A stretch of DNA of 32,876 nt from Elusimicrobiota bacterium (GTDB taxonomy: Bacteria; Elusimicrobiota; Elusimicrobia; UBA1565; UBA9628): the NCBI GenBank assembly GCA_016209035.1, contig JACQWX010000135.1, positions 1 through 32,876 on the forward strand, written 5' to 3'. Below are positions 1 through 7,866 of the stretch, one piece after another (within the stretch, counting starts at the first letter, position 1; each line of letters starts with the position of its first letter). A model generated the notes under the pieces. The model had not been told where the DNA came from. It did not search any database and saw nothing but the letters and a program-made list of their open reading frames with translations. Both the position numbers and the translations under genes were made by a program.

Positions 1-1288
1 CAGCGCCCGCAGCCCCGCCGCCTGCACCGCTCGCATCCACCGGTAGAACAGCTCCCTCGACACGCACGCCTGCTCGCAGAGCTTCTTGACCGGCTCCCGC
101 CTCCCCAGCCCCAGCAGGATCAGGTCCAGCCGCTCCCGCGGACTCGGCAGCTTCACCGCTCTTGGCATCGGGTCCATGGCTCTCCTTGGCTCCCCCCGAT
201 TCTACCTTTTCGGCCGGCGCATCCCGGAGCACCACCTCCGCATCCCGCGCCACCATCCGCAGTTCCTTGCCCCCGATGTTCCCCACGAGGTACGTCGGCG
301 CGCGGTACTCCGCCACGCTCCCTTCGGACGCCTCCACATCCGCGGTGTTCGCCTCCACGATCTGCTGGACCTGGGTCCCCACCCCGTAGTATCGGTCCGA
401 CGGGAACAGGTTGCCGATCCCCTGATGCGGCCGCTTGAAGTTGTAGTACTCCGCGTACTCCCCGATCTTCTCCCGCGCCTCCTCGAACGTCCCCACCGGC
501 GTGCGCATCAGGCATTCCTGCAGCACGTTGCGCCAGAACGACTCGATCTTCCCCAGCGTCTGCGGATGGTACGGCCGGCTGCGGATATGCCGGATGCCCA
601 GCTTGGTCAGCAGCACCGAGAACTTGCTCTTCCCGCGCCACGTGTAATACTGCCGCCCGTTGTCCGAGAGCACTTCCTTGGGCATCCCGTGCTTCTCGAT
701 CGCCGCGCGGAACACCTCGAGCACGTTGTCCGCCGTCTGGAACCGGTAGAGCCCCCAGCCCGCCAGGAACCGGCTGTTGTCGTCCATGAACCCAATCAGG
801 TACACCCGATACTGCCCCTTGATCATGAACGTCATGATGTCCGTCTGCCACAGCTCGTTGGGAGTGGCCCGCTCGAAGTGCTTCCGGGGGTTGCGCCGCC
901 GGCTGCGCACCACCACAGGCCCATGCCCCTGGCCTCTCAGGATGCGCCGGACCGTCTCCCGTGCCATGTCCAGGAAGCCACGCCGATACAGCGCCCCCTG
1001 CACCTTCCCCACCCCTGCCTCCGGCTCGCAGGCCTTCACCTCTGCCACCACCACCGCCGCCGCCTCCGCCTTGGGGCTTGAGACTCCCCTCTCCCCGCCC
1101 TTCGGCGCGTTCTCCAGCCCCGCCAGCCCTCCGCGTTCGTATTTCCTCGCCCACGCACGCACCGTCGTGTGGCTCATCCCGAAGATCTCGCCCACCTCCG
1201 TATACGACAACCCGTTCTCGCATGCCTGGACTGCCTCCAGCTTCTCTGAAACGGCCCACACCTTCTTCAACGACTTCTTCTTTCCCAT
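1..1288 (-). CDS. IS481-like DDE transposase, 3' end cut by window edge
   Basis: The frame opens at ATG 1288 behind a GGAGG ribosome site and stays open to the left edge, so the C-terminus is missing. The N-terminus (residues about 25-60) is a helix-turn-helix (LSYTEVGEIFGMSHTTVRAW). An rve integrase core follows, with the expected acidic residues in WQTD, LSDNGRQY and GKIESFW, which form the DDE triad. After the core a second helix-turn-helix-like stretch appears (VKKLCEQACVSRELFYRWM), which typical IS481 transposases lack. The gene lies just beyond the 3' end of a tRNA, a common landing place for mobile DNA. Assignment to IS481 rather than another rve-type IS family is moderately sure; the transposase function is very likely. 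Confidence 0.85.
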   Translation of the reverse strand, partial: MGKKKSLKKVWAVSEKLEAVQACENGLSYTEVGEIFGMSHTTVRAWARKYERGGLAGLENAPKGGERGVSSPKAEAAAVVVAEVKACEPEAGVGKVQGALYRRGFLDMARETVRRILRGQGHGPVVVRSRRRNPRKHFERATPNELWQTDIMTFMIKGQYRVYLIGFMDDNSRFLAGWGLYRFQTADNVLEVFRAAIEKHGMPKEVLSDNGRQYYTWRGKSKFSVLLTKLGIRHIRSRPYHPQTLGKIESFWRNVLQECLMRTPVGTFEEAREKIGEYAEYYNFKRPHQGIGNLFPSDRYYGVGTQVQQIVEANTADVEASEGSVAEYRAPTYLVGNIGGKELRMVARDAEVVLRDAPAEKVESGGAKESHGPDAKSGEAAESAGAAGPDPAGAGEAGAGQEALRAGVRVEGAVLPVDASGAGGGAAGA

Positions 1289-1477
1289 GACTCCCTCCAG
1301 TCCTTGTCTCTCTGGAGGAGAGCTGTCAACAGATCAAACGGCTCCAGAACGTCTCAATTCTACTGGATGGCATACCTACGACGGGCTCGACGGCAGGATG
1401 CGGATACAGCTGCGCCCCCTGCCGGGCATGGACCTCTGCCTGGATCACGGGGGCGCATTGTCGAACAACGTACAAAC
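1289..1477 (-). other. IS end region between tRNA and transposase
   Basis: This stretch separates the tRNA-Gln 3' end from the transposase start. It contains the transposase ribosome site and a short hairpin (CTCTC/GAGAG, near 1303-1318). The motif GTACGTTGTTCGACAATGCG, read on the minus strand directly after the tRNA, is a plausible IS terminus. The other end of the IS is outside the window, so the terminal inverted repeat cannot be confirmed. No gene is visible here. Confidence 0.4.
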
Positions 1478-1551
1478 TGGCTGCCGGACTAGGATTCGAA
1501 CCTAGAATAAGTGGTTCAGAGCCACCCGTGATACCATTTCACCATCCGGCA
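1478..1551 (-). tRNA. tRNA-Gln (anticodon CUG)
   Basis: Read on the minus strand, a complete cloverleaf is visible. The acceptor strands TGCCGGA and TCCGGCA pair over 7 bp. The D arm is GTGA/TCAC. The anticodon stem is GTGG/CCAC with loop CTCTGAA, giving anticodon CUG (reads CAG, glutamine). The T arm is CTAGG-TTCGAAT-CCTAG. Discriminator G is followed by an encoded CCA. It is a single tRNA with its own promoter-like sequence upstream and an IS element immediately downstream. Confidence 0.95.
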
Positions 1552-1561
1552 ATCTTCAAGG

Positions 1562-1591
1562 ATTCTACAATATCCCGCGCGCCGTCATAAA
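1562..1591 (-). promoter_or_regulatory. Candidate promoter of tRNA-Gln
   Basis: On the minus strand TTTATG (-35 like) is followed after 18 nt by TAGAAT (-10 like), whose end lies 11 nt before the tRNA 5' end. The spacing suits a short-leader tRNA transcript. The -35 box is a weak match. Confidence 0.4.
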
Positions 1592-1612
1592 GAGGAAGCG
1601 GGCGGCAGCGGG

Positions 1613-2062
1613 CTAGAAGCCGCTGAACTGCTTGCAGTAGACGGCCTTGACGTGCTCGAGGCGCTTGGAGAGTTCCGTCATCTTCTCCTCGAGCCCCAGC
1701 TTCCTGGCCAGGGCGATGGCGTTCTCGAAGGCTTCCTTGGATTCGCGGTACTCGAAGCTGGGGCTCCTGGAGTCGTACATGAGGTCGTAGAACTTCTCGG
1801 CCTGGGACTCGAGCCAGGCGAGCCGCTCCTTGTCGGTCATTGGGCCCGCGGGCTTTTCCCAGGTGATGCCCGCCATGATGTCGGTGTTGCCGAAGCCCTG
1901 GCGCTCGAGCGCGGCACGGACCGTCTCTTCCATGGAGCGCAGCTGAGCGACCGTGGCCGCCACGGTGAGGTCCCGGCTCGCGGGGGTGATTGGGTAGCGC
2001 TTCTCGAGCGCCTCGGCCTTCGGGTCGAAGGAGAGGGTGAACTTCCGCGGCCGGCGACTCAT
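1613..2062 (-). CDS. Hypothetical protein, last gene of the arsenic operon (149 aa)
   Basis: I do not recognise this protein. It is charged, without membrane segments or signal peptide, and looks helical. It starts [14 protein letters not shown] and has an aromatic-rich middle ([10 protein letters not shown]) followed by a helical C-terminal half with one cysteine near the end (AVYCKQF). The start is chosen because its ATG overlaps the ACR3 stop by 4 nt, so translation is probably coupled and the gene belongs to the arsenic operon. A role in arsenic resistance is only guilt by association. It may instead be an unrelated downstream gene. Confidence 0.75.
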   Translation of the reverse strand: MSRRPRKFTLSFDPKAEALEKRYPITPASRDLTVAATVAQLRSMEETVRAALERQGFGNTDIMAGITWEKPAGPMTDKERLAWLESQAEKFYDLMYDSRSPSFEYRESKEAFENAIALARKLGLEEKMTELSKRLEHVKAVYCKQFSGF

Positions 2063-3138
2063 GCCGAGATTATGGCATTCTTCCCCGACCGGTCGATGCG
2101 CCGCTGGAAATAGAGCGCGACGTTGACCAGTCCGATGAGCGCCGGCACCTCCACTAGCGGGCCGGTGGCCGCGGCGAAGGCCGCGCCGTGGCCGATGCCG
2201 AAAGTGGCGATGGCCACCGCGATAGCCAGCTCGAAGTTGTTGGACGCGGCAGTGAACGACAGCGTGCATGAGACCGGGTAGCCCGCTCCCACGCGGCGGC
2301 TCATGAAGAACGAGACGAAGAACATGATCACGAAGTAGATCAGGAGCGGCACGCCGATGCGCAGCACGTCCAGGGGCGACTCCACGATGCGGCGTCCCTG
2401 GATGGAGAACATCACCACGATGGTGAAGAGCAGCGCGATGAGGGTGACCGGGCTGATGGCCGGGATGAATCGGCCGTGGTACCACTCCTTCCCTCGCGCG
2501 GCGACCAGCGCGAAGCGCGTGGCCATCCCCGCCAGGAAGGGGATGCCCAGGTAGATGAAGACGCTCTTGGCGATCTCGCCCATGGTGACATCGACCACCG
2601 CCCCCGTCAAGCCAAGCTTCCCCGGCAGGACCGTGATGAAGAACCACGCGAAGGCCGAGAAGAATAGGACCTGGAAGATGGAGTTGAAGGCCACGAGTCC
2701 CGCGCAGTACTCGGTGTCGCCCTTGGCGAGGTCGTTCCACACGATGACCATGGCGATGCAGCGCGCCAGGCCGATCATGATGAGCCCGATCATGTACTCG
2801 GGATGTCCGCGCAGGAAGGTTACCGCGAGAGCAAACATCAGGACGGGGCCGATGACCCAGTTCTGGATGAGGGAGAGCGCCAGGACTTTCTTGTCCGCGA
2901 AGGCCCGGCCCAGTTCCTCGTAGCGCACCTTTGCCAGGGGCGGATACATCATGAGGATGAGGCCGATGGCGATGGGGATCGAGGTCGTGCCCACGCTGGA
3001 CGCCGCGTTGAACGAGGTCACGGCGGCCGGGAACAGCCAGCCCAGCGCCACGCCGGCGGCCATGGCGAGGAATATCCACAGGGTCAGCCAGCGGTCCAGG
3101 AATGAAAGCTTTGATGCGATCGTCGGTTCGTCCGTCAT
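2059..3138 (-). CDS. acr3: Arsenite efflux permease, ACR3 family
   Basis: This 359-residue integral membrane protein belongs to the ACR3 (bile acid:sodium symporter fold) family that expels arsenite. About ten hydrophobic segments are visible. The ACR3 signature cysteine region is present ([19 protein letters not shown]), as is the conserved stretch [20 protein letters not shown] that shapes the transport path. Length matches the family. Its start overlaps the arsC stop by 4 nt, and its stop overlaps the next gene by 4 nt. Together with ArsC it forms a standard detoxification pair: arsenate is reduced to arsenite, then exported. The name arsB is often used loosely for this gene, but the sequence is ACR3-type. 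Confidence 0.95.
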   Translation of the reverse strand: MTDEPTIASKLSFLDRWLTLWIFLAMAAGVALGWLFPAAVTSFNAASSVGTTSIPIAIGLILMMYPPLAKVRYEELGRAFADKKVLALSLIQNWVIGPVLMFALAVTFLRGHPEYMIGLIMIGLARCIAMVIVWNDLAKGDTEYCAGLVAFNSIFQVLFFSAFAWFFITVLPGKLGLTGAVVDVTMGEIAKSVFIYLGIPFLAGMATRFALVAARGKEWYHGRFIPAISPVTLIALLFTIVVMFSIQGRRIVESPLDVLRIGVPLLIYFVIMFFVSFFMSRRVGAGYPVSCTLSFTAASNNFELAIAVAIATFGIGHGAAFAAATGPLVEVPALIGLVNVALYFQRRIDRSGKNAIISA

Positions 3139-3560
3139 GCGCGTAGTCCCTCCGTCAGAGTTCCCGGCAGGCCGGCCACGAAATCGCGGATCTGGTCGCG
3201 CGCGCGGCGGAACACGGCCAGCACTTCTTCATCGGTTCCTTTCGCCGCGGCCGGGTCCTCGAATCCCCGGTGCACGATCACGGCCTTGCCCGGGAACAGA
3301 GGGCAGCTCTCCCGGGCATGGTCGCACACGGTGACGACGTAATCGAAAGGGATGTCCTTGAGGACGCGGACATGCTTGGACTGCTGGCGCGAGATGTCCA
3401 CCCCGGCTTCGGCCATCACTTTGACGGCTAGAGGATGAAGCCCCTTCGGCTCCACGCCGGCGGAATGGGCTTCGATGTCGGCGGCTTTGAGGGCCTTGGC
3501 CCAGCCCTCGGCCATCTGGCTTCGGCAGGAGTTGCCGGTGCAGAGGAACAGCATCCTCAT
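3135..3560 (-). CDS. arsC: Arsenate reductase, thioredoxin-coupled type
   Basis: The 141-residue protein has the low-molecular-weight tyrosine phosphatase fold used by thioredoxin-linked arsenate reductases. The catalytic loop C7-TGNS-C12-R13 (CX5R) opens the protein, and the two relay cysteines C79 and C86 are present in [17 protein letters not shown], so the full three-cysteine disulfide cascade is available. The ATG at 3560 overlaps the stop of the upstream thioredoxin-like gene (ATGA); an in-frame ATG two codons later is an alternative. Located between a disulfide protein and ACR3, it is a convincing arsenate reductase. Confidence 0.93.
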   Translation of the reverse strand: MRMLFLCTGNSCRSQMAEGWAKALKAADIEAHSAGVEPKGLHPLAVKVMAEAGVDISRQQSKHVRVLKDIPFDYVVTVCDHARESCPLFPGKAVIVHRGFEDPAAAKGTDEEVLAVFRRARDQIRDFVAGLPGTLTEGLRA

Positions 3561-3787
3561 TTCAGCCAGCCCTTGACCATGTCGGGAGTCGGGACCTTGC
3601 CTTCGCAGACCTTCTTGCCGTCGATGATGACCGCGGGAGTGAACATGACGCCCCGGCTGACCATCTCGGTGATGTCCGTGACCTTGACGACCTCGGCGTC
3701 GCGCTTGAGCTCGGCGAGGGTCGCCTTGATGACACCTACCGTGTTCGCGCATTTCGGGCAGCCTGGCCCGAAGACTTCGATCTTCAT
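3557..3787 (-). CDS. Small thioredoxin-like redox-active disulfide protein
   Basis: A 76-residue protein of the TM0996/MTH895 small thioredoxin/glutaredoxin-like family. The N-terminal beta strand leads to the active site GPGCPKC (C10, C13); the cis-proline region is FTPAVIIDGKKVCEGKVP. An extra cysteine follows in the latter. Such genes commonly sit in arsenic islands with DUF318/ArsP permeases and are thought to supply reducing power. A likely partner here is ArsC, whose gene starts within this stop codon. The gene begins 1 nt after the decayed permease frame, with AAGGAGG upstream as ribosome site. Confidence 0.85.
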   Translation of the reverse strand: MKIEVFGPGCPKCANTVGVIKATLAELKRDAEVVKVTDITEMVSRGVMFTPAVIIDGKKVCEGKVPTPDMVKGWLK

Positions 3788-3788
3788 C

Positions 3789-4504
3789 CTACCCTCCTTT
3801 CCTTAAGAATAGGGAGAATAGGGCGCCGTACGCCATCCCGGCCACGGTGGACATGACGACCACCAGGCCGACATAGGTGAGCATCTTCTTCGTGCCCATG
3901 AGCCCCTGCAGGAGGGGGAAGATCTGCTTGGCGAACTCCCAGGTCGAATCCGGGCCAGCATCCAGAATAGGGCGATGAGAGCCGCCGCCGCCAGCCACCA
4001 GTGGACCCGGTGGGATGCGAAGACGAGGACGCAGACCATGCTGAAGAAGTAGAGGATGTCCTTCCAAATGGGACGTGCGGTCTCCTCGGTGGCGGCCTCG
4101 AACATGGAGTCGTCAGGCACGGCTTTCTCCTCATGCCTGAAGATGAAAGCCACGGCCGGGCCGATGCCGGCTCCCCTCTGCGAGATGCCGGCATAGATGG
4201 GCAAGACGGTGCAAGAGCAGGCCGCCAGGATGGCCCCTGACACGGAGGCGACCCCATAGGAGAGGAACTTGTTCGCCTTGGCTCCGAAGTGCTTCATCAC
4301 CGACGCCTGGGACACGAATACGGAGATGGCGCCGGCGATGAAGAACGCGGGGATGAGGCAGGTCAGGACATGGTGATAGGCGTAGTCCTGCAGCATCCAG
4401 AACGCCTCCAGGATGGACGCCTGGACCCTTGGGTGCGAGATGGGGGCGAAGCAGACGGCGAGGAAGACGGACGCCATCAACGCCAGCTTTCCTCGCTCGC
4501 TCAC
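3789..4504 (-). pseudogene. Decayed ArsP/DUF318-type permease with internal deletions and a frameshift
   Basis: Reading starts at a GTG overlapping the arsR stop (GTGA). Signatures of the DUF318/ArsP permease family are clear: VASVSGAILAACSCTVLP and QRGAGIGPAVAF. The protein then jumps directly to IFRHEE, skipping the two-helix segment that family members carry between these motifs. Around 3950-3975 the frame shifts from FWMLARIR to DSTWEFAKQIFPLL. Next, FPLL is joined straight to QGLMGTKKMLTYV, again skipping a stretch normally present. About 238 codons remain against roughly 320-340 in the family. The flanks are well conserved, so the damage looks recent. Family knowledge is from memory; an alignment would settle the deletion sizes. 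Confidence 0.8.
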
Positions 4505-4869
4505 GCCGCGGTCCCCTTGGGCTTGCGGCAGACGACCTTGCGGTCCACCTCGGCCACGGCCTGCTGGTCGAGCGCAACGGCATCGTCCCTGCCTGCCTCC
4601 GTCAGCACGGCCTTGAGCAGGCGGCCGGGCGGCCCCTGGAGGGCCTCGGGAGAGACCTCGTACTCGACCCAGAGGCCGTCCTTGTGGTTGACGACCAGGT
4701 CGCAGTCGCGCAGGACCCGCAGGTGCTGGGAGACCACGGTTTGTCTGAGCTTGAGCGCTGCTGAGAGCTCGCAGACGCAGAGCCTGCGCGAGGAGAGCGC
4801 GATGAGCAGGCGCAGGCGGTTGGGCTCGGCCAGGATGTTGAGGAGGCGCTGGGTCTCGTGGAGGTTCAT
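4501..4869 (-). CDS. arsR: ArsR-family metalloregulator
   Basis: A 122-residue winged-helix repressor. The arsenite-sensing signature is seen as RRLCVCELSAAL (C31, C33, in helix 3), matching the ELCVC(D/E)L site of classical ArsR. The recognition helix is RQTVVSQHLRVLRDCDLV, followed by the beta wing (VNHKDGLWVEYEV). The C-terminal tail has a further cysteine (DRKVVCRK). It is the first gene of the minus-strand arsenic operon and should repress it until As(III) binds. Its stop overlaps the GTG of the permease remnant by 4 nt. No strong Shine-Dalgarno precedes the ATG. Confidence 0.93.
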   Translation of the reverse strand: MNLHETQRLLNILAEPNRLRLLIALSSRRLCVCELSAALKLRQTVVSQHLRVLRDCDLVVNHKDGLWVEYEVSPEALQGPPGRLLKAVLTEAGRDDAVALDQQAVAEVDRKVVCRKPKGTAA

Positions 4870-4892
4870 GGAGCGGTATTACTAGTGAGATA

Positions 4893-4939
4893 TATGCGCA
4901 TAGACGAATATTATAGGAGTTGTCGACGGATTCAGTCAA
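4893..4939 (-). promoter_or_regulatory. Promoter and probable ArsR operator
   Basis: On the minus strand TTGACT (4934-4939) is followed after 18 nt by a perfect TATAAT (4910-4915), a near-consensus sigma-70 promoter. Just downstream, around the expected start site, lies the perfect 10-nt palindrome TATGCGCATA (4893-4902) inside an AT-rich patch. An operator here would explain repression by ArsR of its own operon. The promoter is seen directly; ArsR binding is inferred. Confidence 0.8.
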
Positions 4940-4991
4940 CACCCGCCGGCTTCCATGGGGTCCGCGTGGGAAAGGGTCAGGGAACCAGCGG

Positions 4992-5020
4992 TTGCCCCAT
5001 GCTTCCTAATTTTGTAAAGT
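4992..5020 (+). promoter_or_regulatory. Candidate promoter of the purine operon
   Basis: TTGCCC is followed after 17 nt by TAAAGT, 46 nt before the guaB3 start, in the only AT-rich patch upstream of the operon. It diverges from the arsR promoter. The -10 box is a moderate match. No PurR box or guanine/PRPP riboswitch is evident in the short leader. Confidence 0.45.
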
Positions 5021-5065
5021 TTGAACGGGCGATGTCGTAAACCTTGCAGTTCCGGGAGGGCAGCG

Positions 5066-6229
5066 ATGGCGTTCTTCATCGGTCGTGACCGAGAGGCCCG
5101 AAGGGCATACGGATTCGACGAGATCGCCCTGGTCCCTGGGGAAGTGACGGTCAACCCCGAGGAAACCGACACCAGCCTCACCATCGGGAAGACCAAGCTC
5201 GACATCCCGTTCCTGGCGTCCGCCATGGACGGGGTCGTGGACGCCCAGTTCGCCATCGCCATGGGCAAGCTCGGTGGCCTCGGGGTCCTCAACCTCGACG
5301 GCATCAACACCCGCTACGAGAAGCCCCGCGAGGTGGTCGCCCGGATCGCGGGGGCGGGCCCGGAGAAGGCCACCCAGCTGGTGCAGGAGCTCTACCGCGA
5401 GCCGGTCCGCGAGAAGCTCATCGGCAAGAGGGTCTGCGAGATCAAGGAGGCGGGCGTCCCCTGCGCGGTGTCCACCATCCCGCAGAACGCGGAGAAGTGG
5501 GGCCCGTCGGCCGCCGAGGCCGGGGCCGACCTCTTCTTCGTGCAGGCGACGGTGATCACGGCGCGGCACAAGTCCACCAAGTACAAGAGCCTCGACCTCG
5601 CCCGGCTCTGCCTGAGCATGAAGATCCCGGTCGTGGTCGGCAACTGCGTGACCCACTCCGTGGCGCTCGAGCTCATGGAGCAGGGCATCGCGGGCCTGCT
5701 CGTCGGGGTCGGCCCCGGGGCGGCCTGCACCACCCGCGGCGTCCTGGGTTTGGGCGTTCCCCAGGTGACGGCCACGGTCGACTGCGCCTCCGCGCGCGAT
5801 TTCCACTGGAAGAAGACCGGCCGCTACGTCCCCATCATCACGGACGGGGGCATGAGCACCGGCGGCGACATCTGCAAGGCGATTGCCTGCGGCTCCGACG
5901 GCGTCATGATCGGATCCGCCTTCGCCCGTACTAAAGAAGCCCCTGGCCAGGGCTACCATTGGGGGATGGCGACCCCGCACCATAACCTGCCGCGCGGGAC
6001 CCGCATCCACGTCGGCATCACCGGCTCTCTCGAGGAGATCCTCTACGGTCCTTCCAAGACAGACGACGGCACCCAGAACCTCGTCGGAGCCTTGAAGACC
6101 TGCATGGGGTCGGTCGGCGCTTCGACGGTCAGGGAATTCCAGCTCACGGAGGTGGTCATCGCTCCTTCGATCCAGACCGAGGGCAAGCTTTTCCAAAAAG
6201 CTCAACGCATCGGCATGGGCAAGGGATGA
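5066..6229 (+). CDS. guaB3: IMP dehydrogenase of the GuaB3 type
   Basis: The 387-residue protein is a TIM-barrel IMP dehydrogenase-family enzyme, which oxidises IMP to XMP with NAD+. It lacks the CBS pair of classical GuaB and instead follows the GuaB3 pattern known from actinobacteria and cyanobacteria: [15 protein letters not shown] at the start, [11 protein letters not shown], and [14 protein letters not shown] with catalytic Cys221. The flavin-free phosphate site is [13 protein letters not shown] and the late motif is [23 protein letters not shown] 5066 is chosen because of GGGAGGG just upstream and the family start; a longer frame to 5021 is unlikely. It overlaps guaA by 4 nt, so the pair carries IMP to GMP. 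Some annotations call it IMPDH-related. Confidence 0.9.
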   Translation: MAFFIGRDREARRAYGFDEIALVPGEVTVNPEETDTSLTIGKTKLDIPFLASAMDGVVDAQFAIAMGKLGGLGVLNLDGINTRYEKPREVVARIAGAGPEKATQLVQELYREPVREKLIGKRVCEIKEAGVPCAVSTIPQNAEKWGPSAAEAGADLFFVQATVITARHKSTKYKSLDLARLCLSMKIPVVVGNCVTHSVALELMEQGIAGLLVGVGPGAACTTRGVLGLGVPQVTATVDCASARDFHWKKTGRYVPIITDGGMSTGGDICKAIACGSDGVMIGSAFARTKEAPGQGYHWGMATPHHNLPRGTRIHVGITGSLEEILYGPSKTDDGTQNLVGALKTCMGSVGASTVREFQLTEVVIAPSIQTEGKLFQKAQRIGMGKG

Positions 6230-7773
6230 GCGTGGCCTCGGGGCAGAGTTCCGTCCTGATCCTGGATTTCGGCAGCCAGTACACCCAGCTCATCGCCCGG
6301 CGCCTGCGCGAGCTCGAGGTCTATTGCGAGATCCTCCCTTTCGACACTTCGGTCGAAAGGATCCTGAGCCGACGCCCCAAGGGCCTCATCCTCTCCGGCG
6401 GCCCGGACTCCGTGCACCGGCAGGGGAGCCCCAGGCCCGACCCGGCCGTGTTCGGGCTCGGCCTCCCGGTCCTGGGCATCTGCTACGGCATGCAGCTCTT
6501 GACCACCCTGCACGGCGGCAGGGTGGCGCCTGCGCGCCGCCGGGAATACGGCTTCGCGCGGCTGCGGGTCACGGCCGGCAACCCGCTGTTCGAGGGCCTG
6601 CCCAAGACCATGCAGGTCTGGATGAGCCACGGGGACTCCGCGAAGGGCCTCGGCGGCAACGGGTTCAAGGTCGTGGCCAAGACGGACACCGCGCCCCTGG
6701 CGGCCATCGCCGACGCCAGCCGCGGGTTCTACGGCGTGCAGTTCCACCCGGAGGTGGCGCACACGCCGGAGGGCGCGAGGCTCCTCGAGAATTTCGCCCG
6801 CCGCATCTGCCGATTGTCGCAGCGCTGGACCATGGCCTCGTTCCTGGAGCGCAGCGTCGCCGAGATCCGGAGGAGCGTGGGCGGCGGCAAGGTCGTCCTG
6901 GCCCTATCGGGCGGCGTGGACAGCTCGGTCGCGGCCGCCTTGGTCCACCGCGCCGTCGGCTCGAGGCTCCATTGCGTCTTCGTCGACACCGGGCTCCTGC
7001 GGGAAGGCGACCTGGAGCGCGTGCGCGTCTTGGCCAAGACCCTGGGGCTCTCGCTCAAGGTCGCGCGCGCCTCGGGGACCTTCCTCAAGCGTTTAGCCTG
7101 CGTCAAGGACCCGGAGCGCAAGCGCAAGATCATCGGCAGGGCCTTCATCGAGGTCTTCGAGGCCGAGGCGAGGAAGACCAGGGCCGATTCCCTGGCCCAG
7201 GGCACCCTCTACCCGGACGTGATCGAGTCGGTGTCGGTCAAGGGGCCCTCGGCCGTCATCAAGAGCCACCACAACGTGGGAGGGCTCCCCAAGCGCATGA
7301 GGCTCAGGCTGGTCGAGCCCCTGCGCATGTGCTTCAAAGACGAGGTCCGCTCACTCGGGCGGGCCATGGGGATCTCGGAGGAGATCCTGGGCGCGCACCC
7401 CTTCCCGGGGCCGGGGCTGGCCATCAGGGTCCTGGGCGCGGTCACGGCCGAAAGGCTCGCCGTCCTGCGCCGCGCCGACGCCATCATGCGCTGCGAACTG
7501 CGCGCCTCGGGCTGGCAGGCCAAGGCGTGGCAGGCGTTCGCCGTCCTGCTCCCGGTCAAGTCCGTCGGCGTCATGGGCGACGAGCGGACCTACGAGAACA
7601 CCGTGGCCCTCAGATGCGTGGACAGCGTGGACGGGATGACTGCGGATTGGACGAGGCTGCCGTACGACCTTCTGCAGAAGATGTCGAGCCGCATCATCAG
7701 CGAGGTCAAGGGCGTCAACCGGGTGGTCTATGACATCAGCTCGAAGCCGCCCGCGACCATCGAGTGGGAATGA
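6226..7773 (+). CDS. guaA: GMP synthase (glutamine-hydrolysing)
   Basis: Converts XMP to GMP using glutamine and ATP. The 515 residues contain the class I amidotransferase domain first (nucleophile C86 in GICYGMQ, H174 and E176 in QFHPEV). The ATP pyrophosphatase P-loop follows at about 228-234 (SGGVDSS), then the dimerisation domain ending in the family's conserved KPPATIEWE. Full length and intact. The ATG lies in the guaB3 stop (ATGA), so the IMP-to-GMP branch is translationally coupled. Confidence 0.97.
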   Translation: MSVASGQSSVLILDFGSQYTQLIARRLRELEVYCEILPFDTSVERILSRRPKGLILSGGPDSVHRQGSPRPDPAVFGLGLPVLGICYGMQLLTTLHGGRVAPARRREYGFARLRVTAGNPLFEGLPKTMQVWMSHGDSAKGLGGNGFKVVAKTDTAPLAAIADASRGFYGVQFHPEVAHTPEGARLLENFARRICRLSQRWTMASFLERSVAEIRRSVGGGKVVLALSGGVDSSVAAALVHRAVGSRLHCVFVDTGLLREGDLERVRVLAKTLGLSLKVARASGTFLKRLACVKDPERKRKIIGRAFIEVFEAEARKTRADSLAQGTLYPDVIESVSVKGPSAVIKSHHNVGGLPKRMRLRLVEPLRMCFKDEVRSLGRAMGISEEILGAHPFPGPGLAIRVLGAVTAERLAVLRRADAIMRCELRASGWQAKAWQAFAVLLPVKSVGVMGDERTYENTVALRCVDSVDGMTADWTRLPYDLLQKMSSRIISEVKGVNRVVYDISSKPPATIEWE

Positions 7774-7794
7774 TCCTTGCCTCCCATCTTGCAA

Positions 7795-7813
7795 GCCTCC
7801 CCCAGGGGGAGGC
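7795..7813. repeat. Hairpin between guaA and purC
   Basis: A 9-nt perfect inverted repeat (GCCTCCCCC/GGGGGAGGC, 1-nt centre) in the guaA-purC gap. It has no T-run after it, so it is not a standard terminator; transcription probably continues into purC. It may act as an attenuator or processing stem, or be chance at this GC content. Confidence 0.5.
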
Positions 7814-7866
7814 GCGCAGGCGTGGGGGCCAAGTCGTTTGATAGAGGAGGCGCCGTGGGATCGACA

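Noticed and set aside
153-1259. Long open frame overlapping the transposase gene in another frame
   Set aside because: Its product is Gly/Arg-rich without a domain, while the overlapping frame from 1288 contains a full DDE integrase core.
5006-6205. Long antisense open frame across guaB3, and similar ones across purL, guaA and purF
   Set aside because: High GC gives long open frames opposite real genes; the products have no recognisable domains and the sense frames are clear.
7795-7813. Terminator between guaA and purC
   Set aside because: The stem has no T-run and the operon logic and spacing favour read-through.
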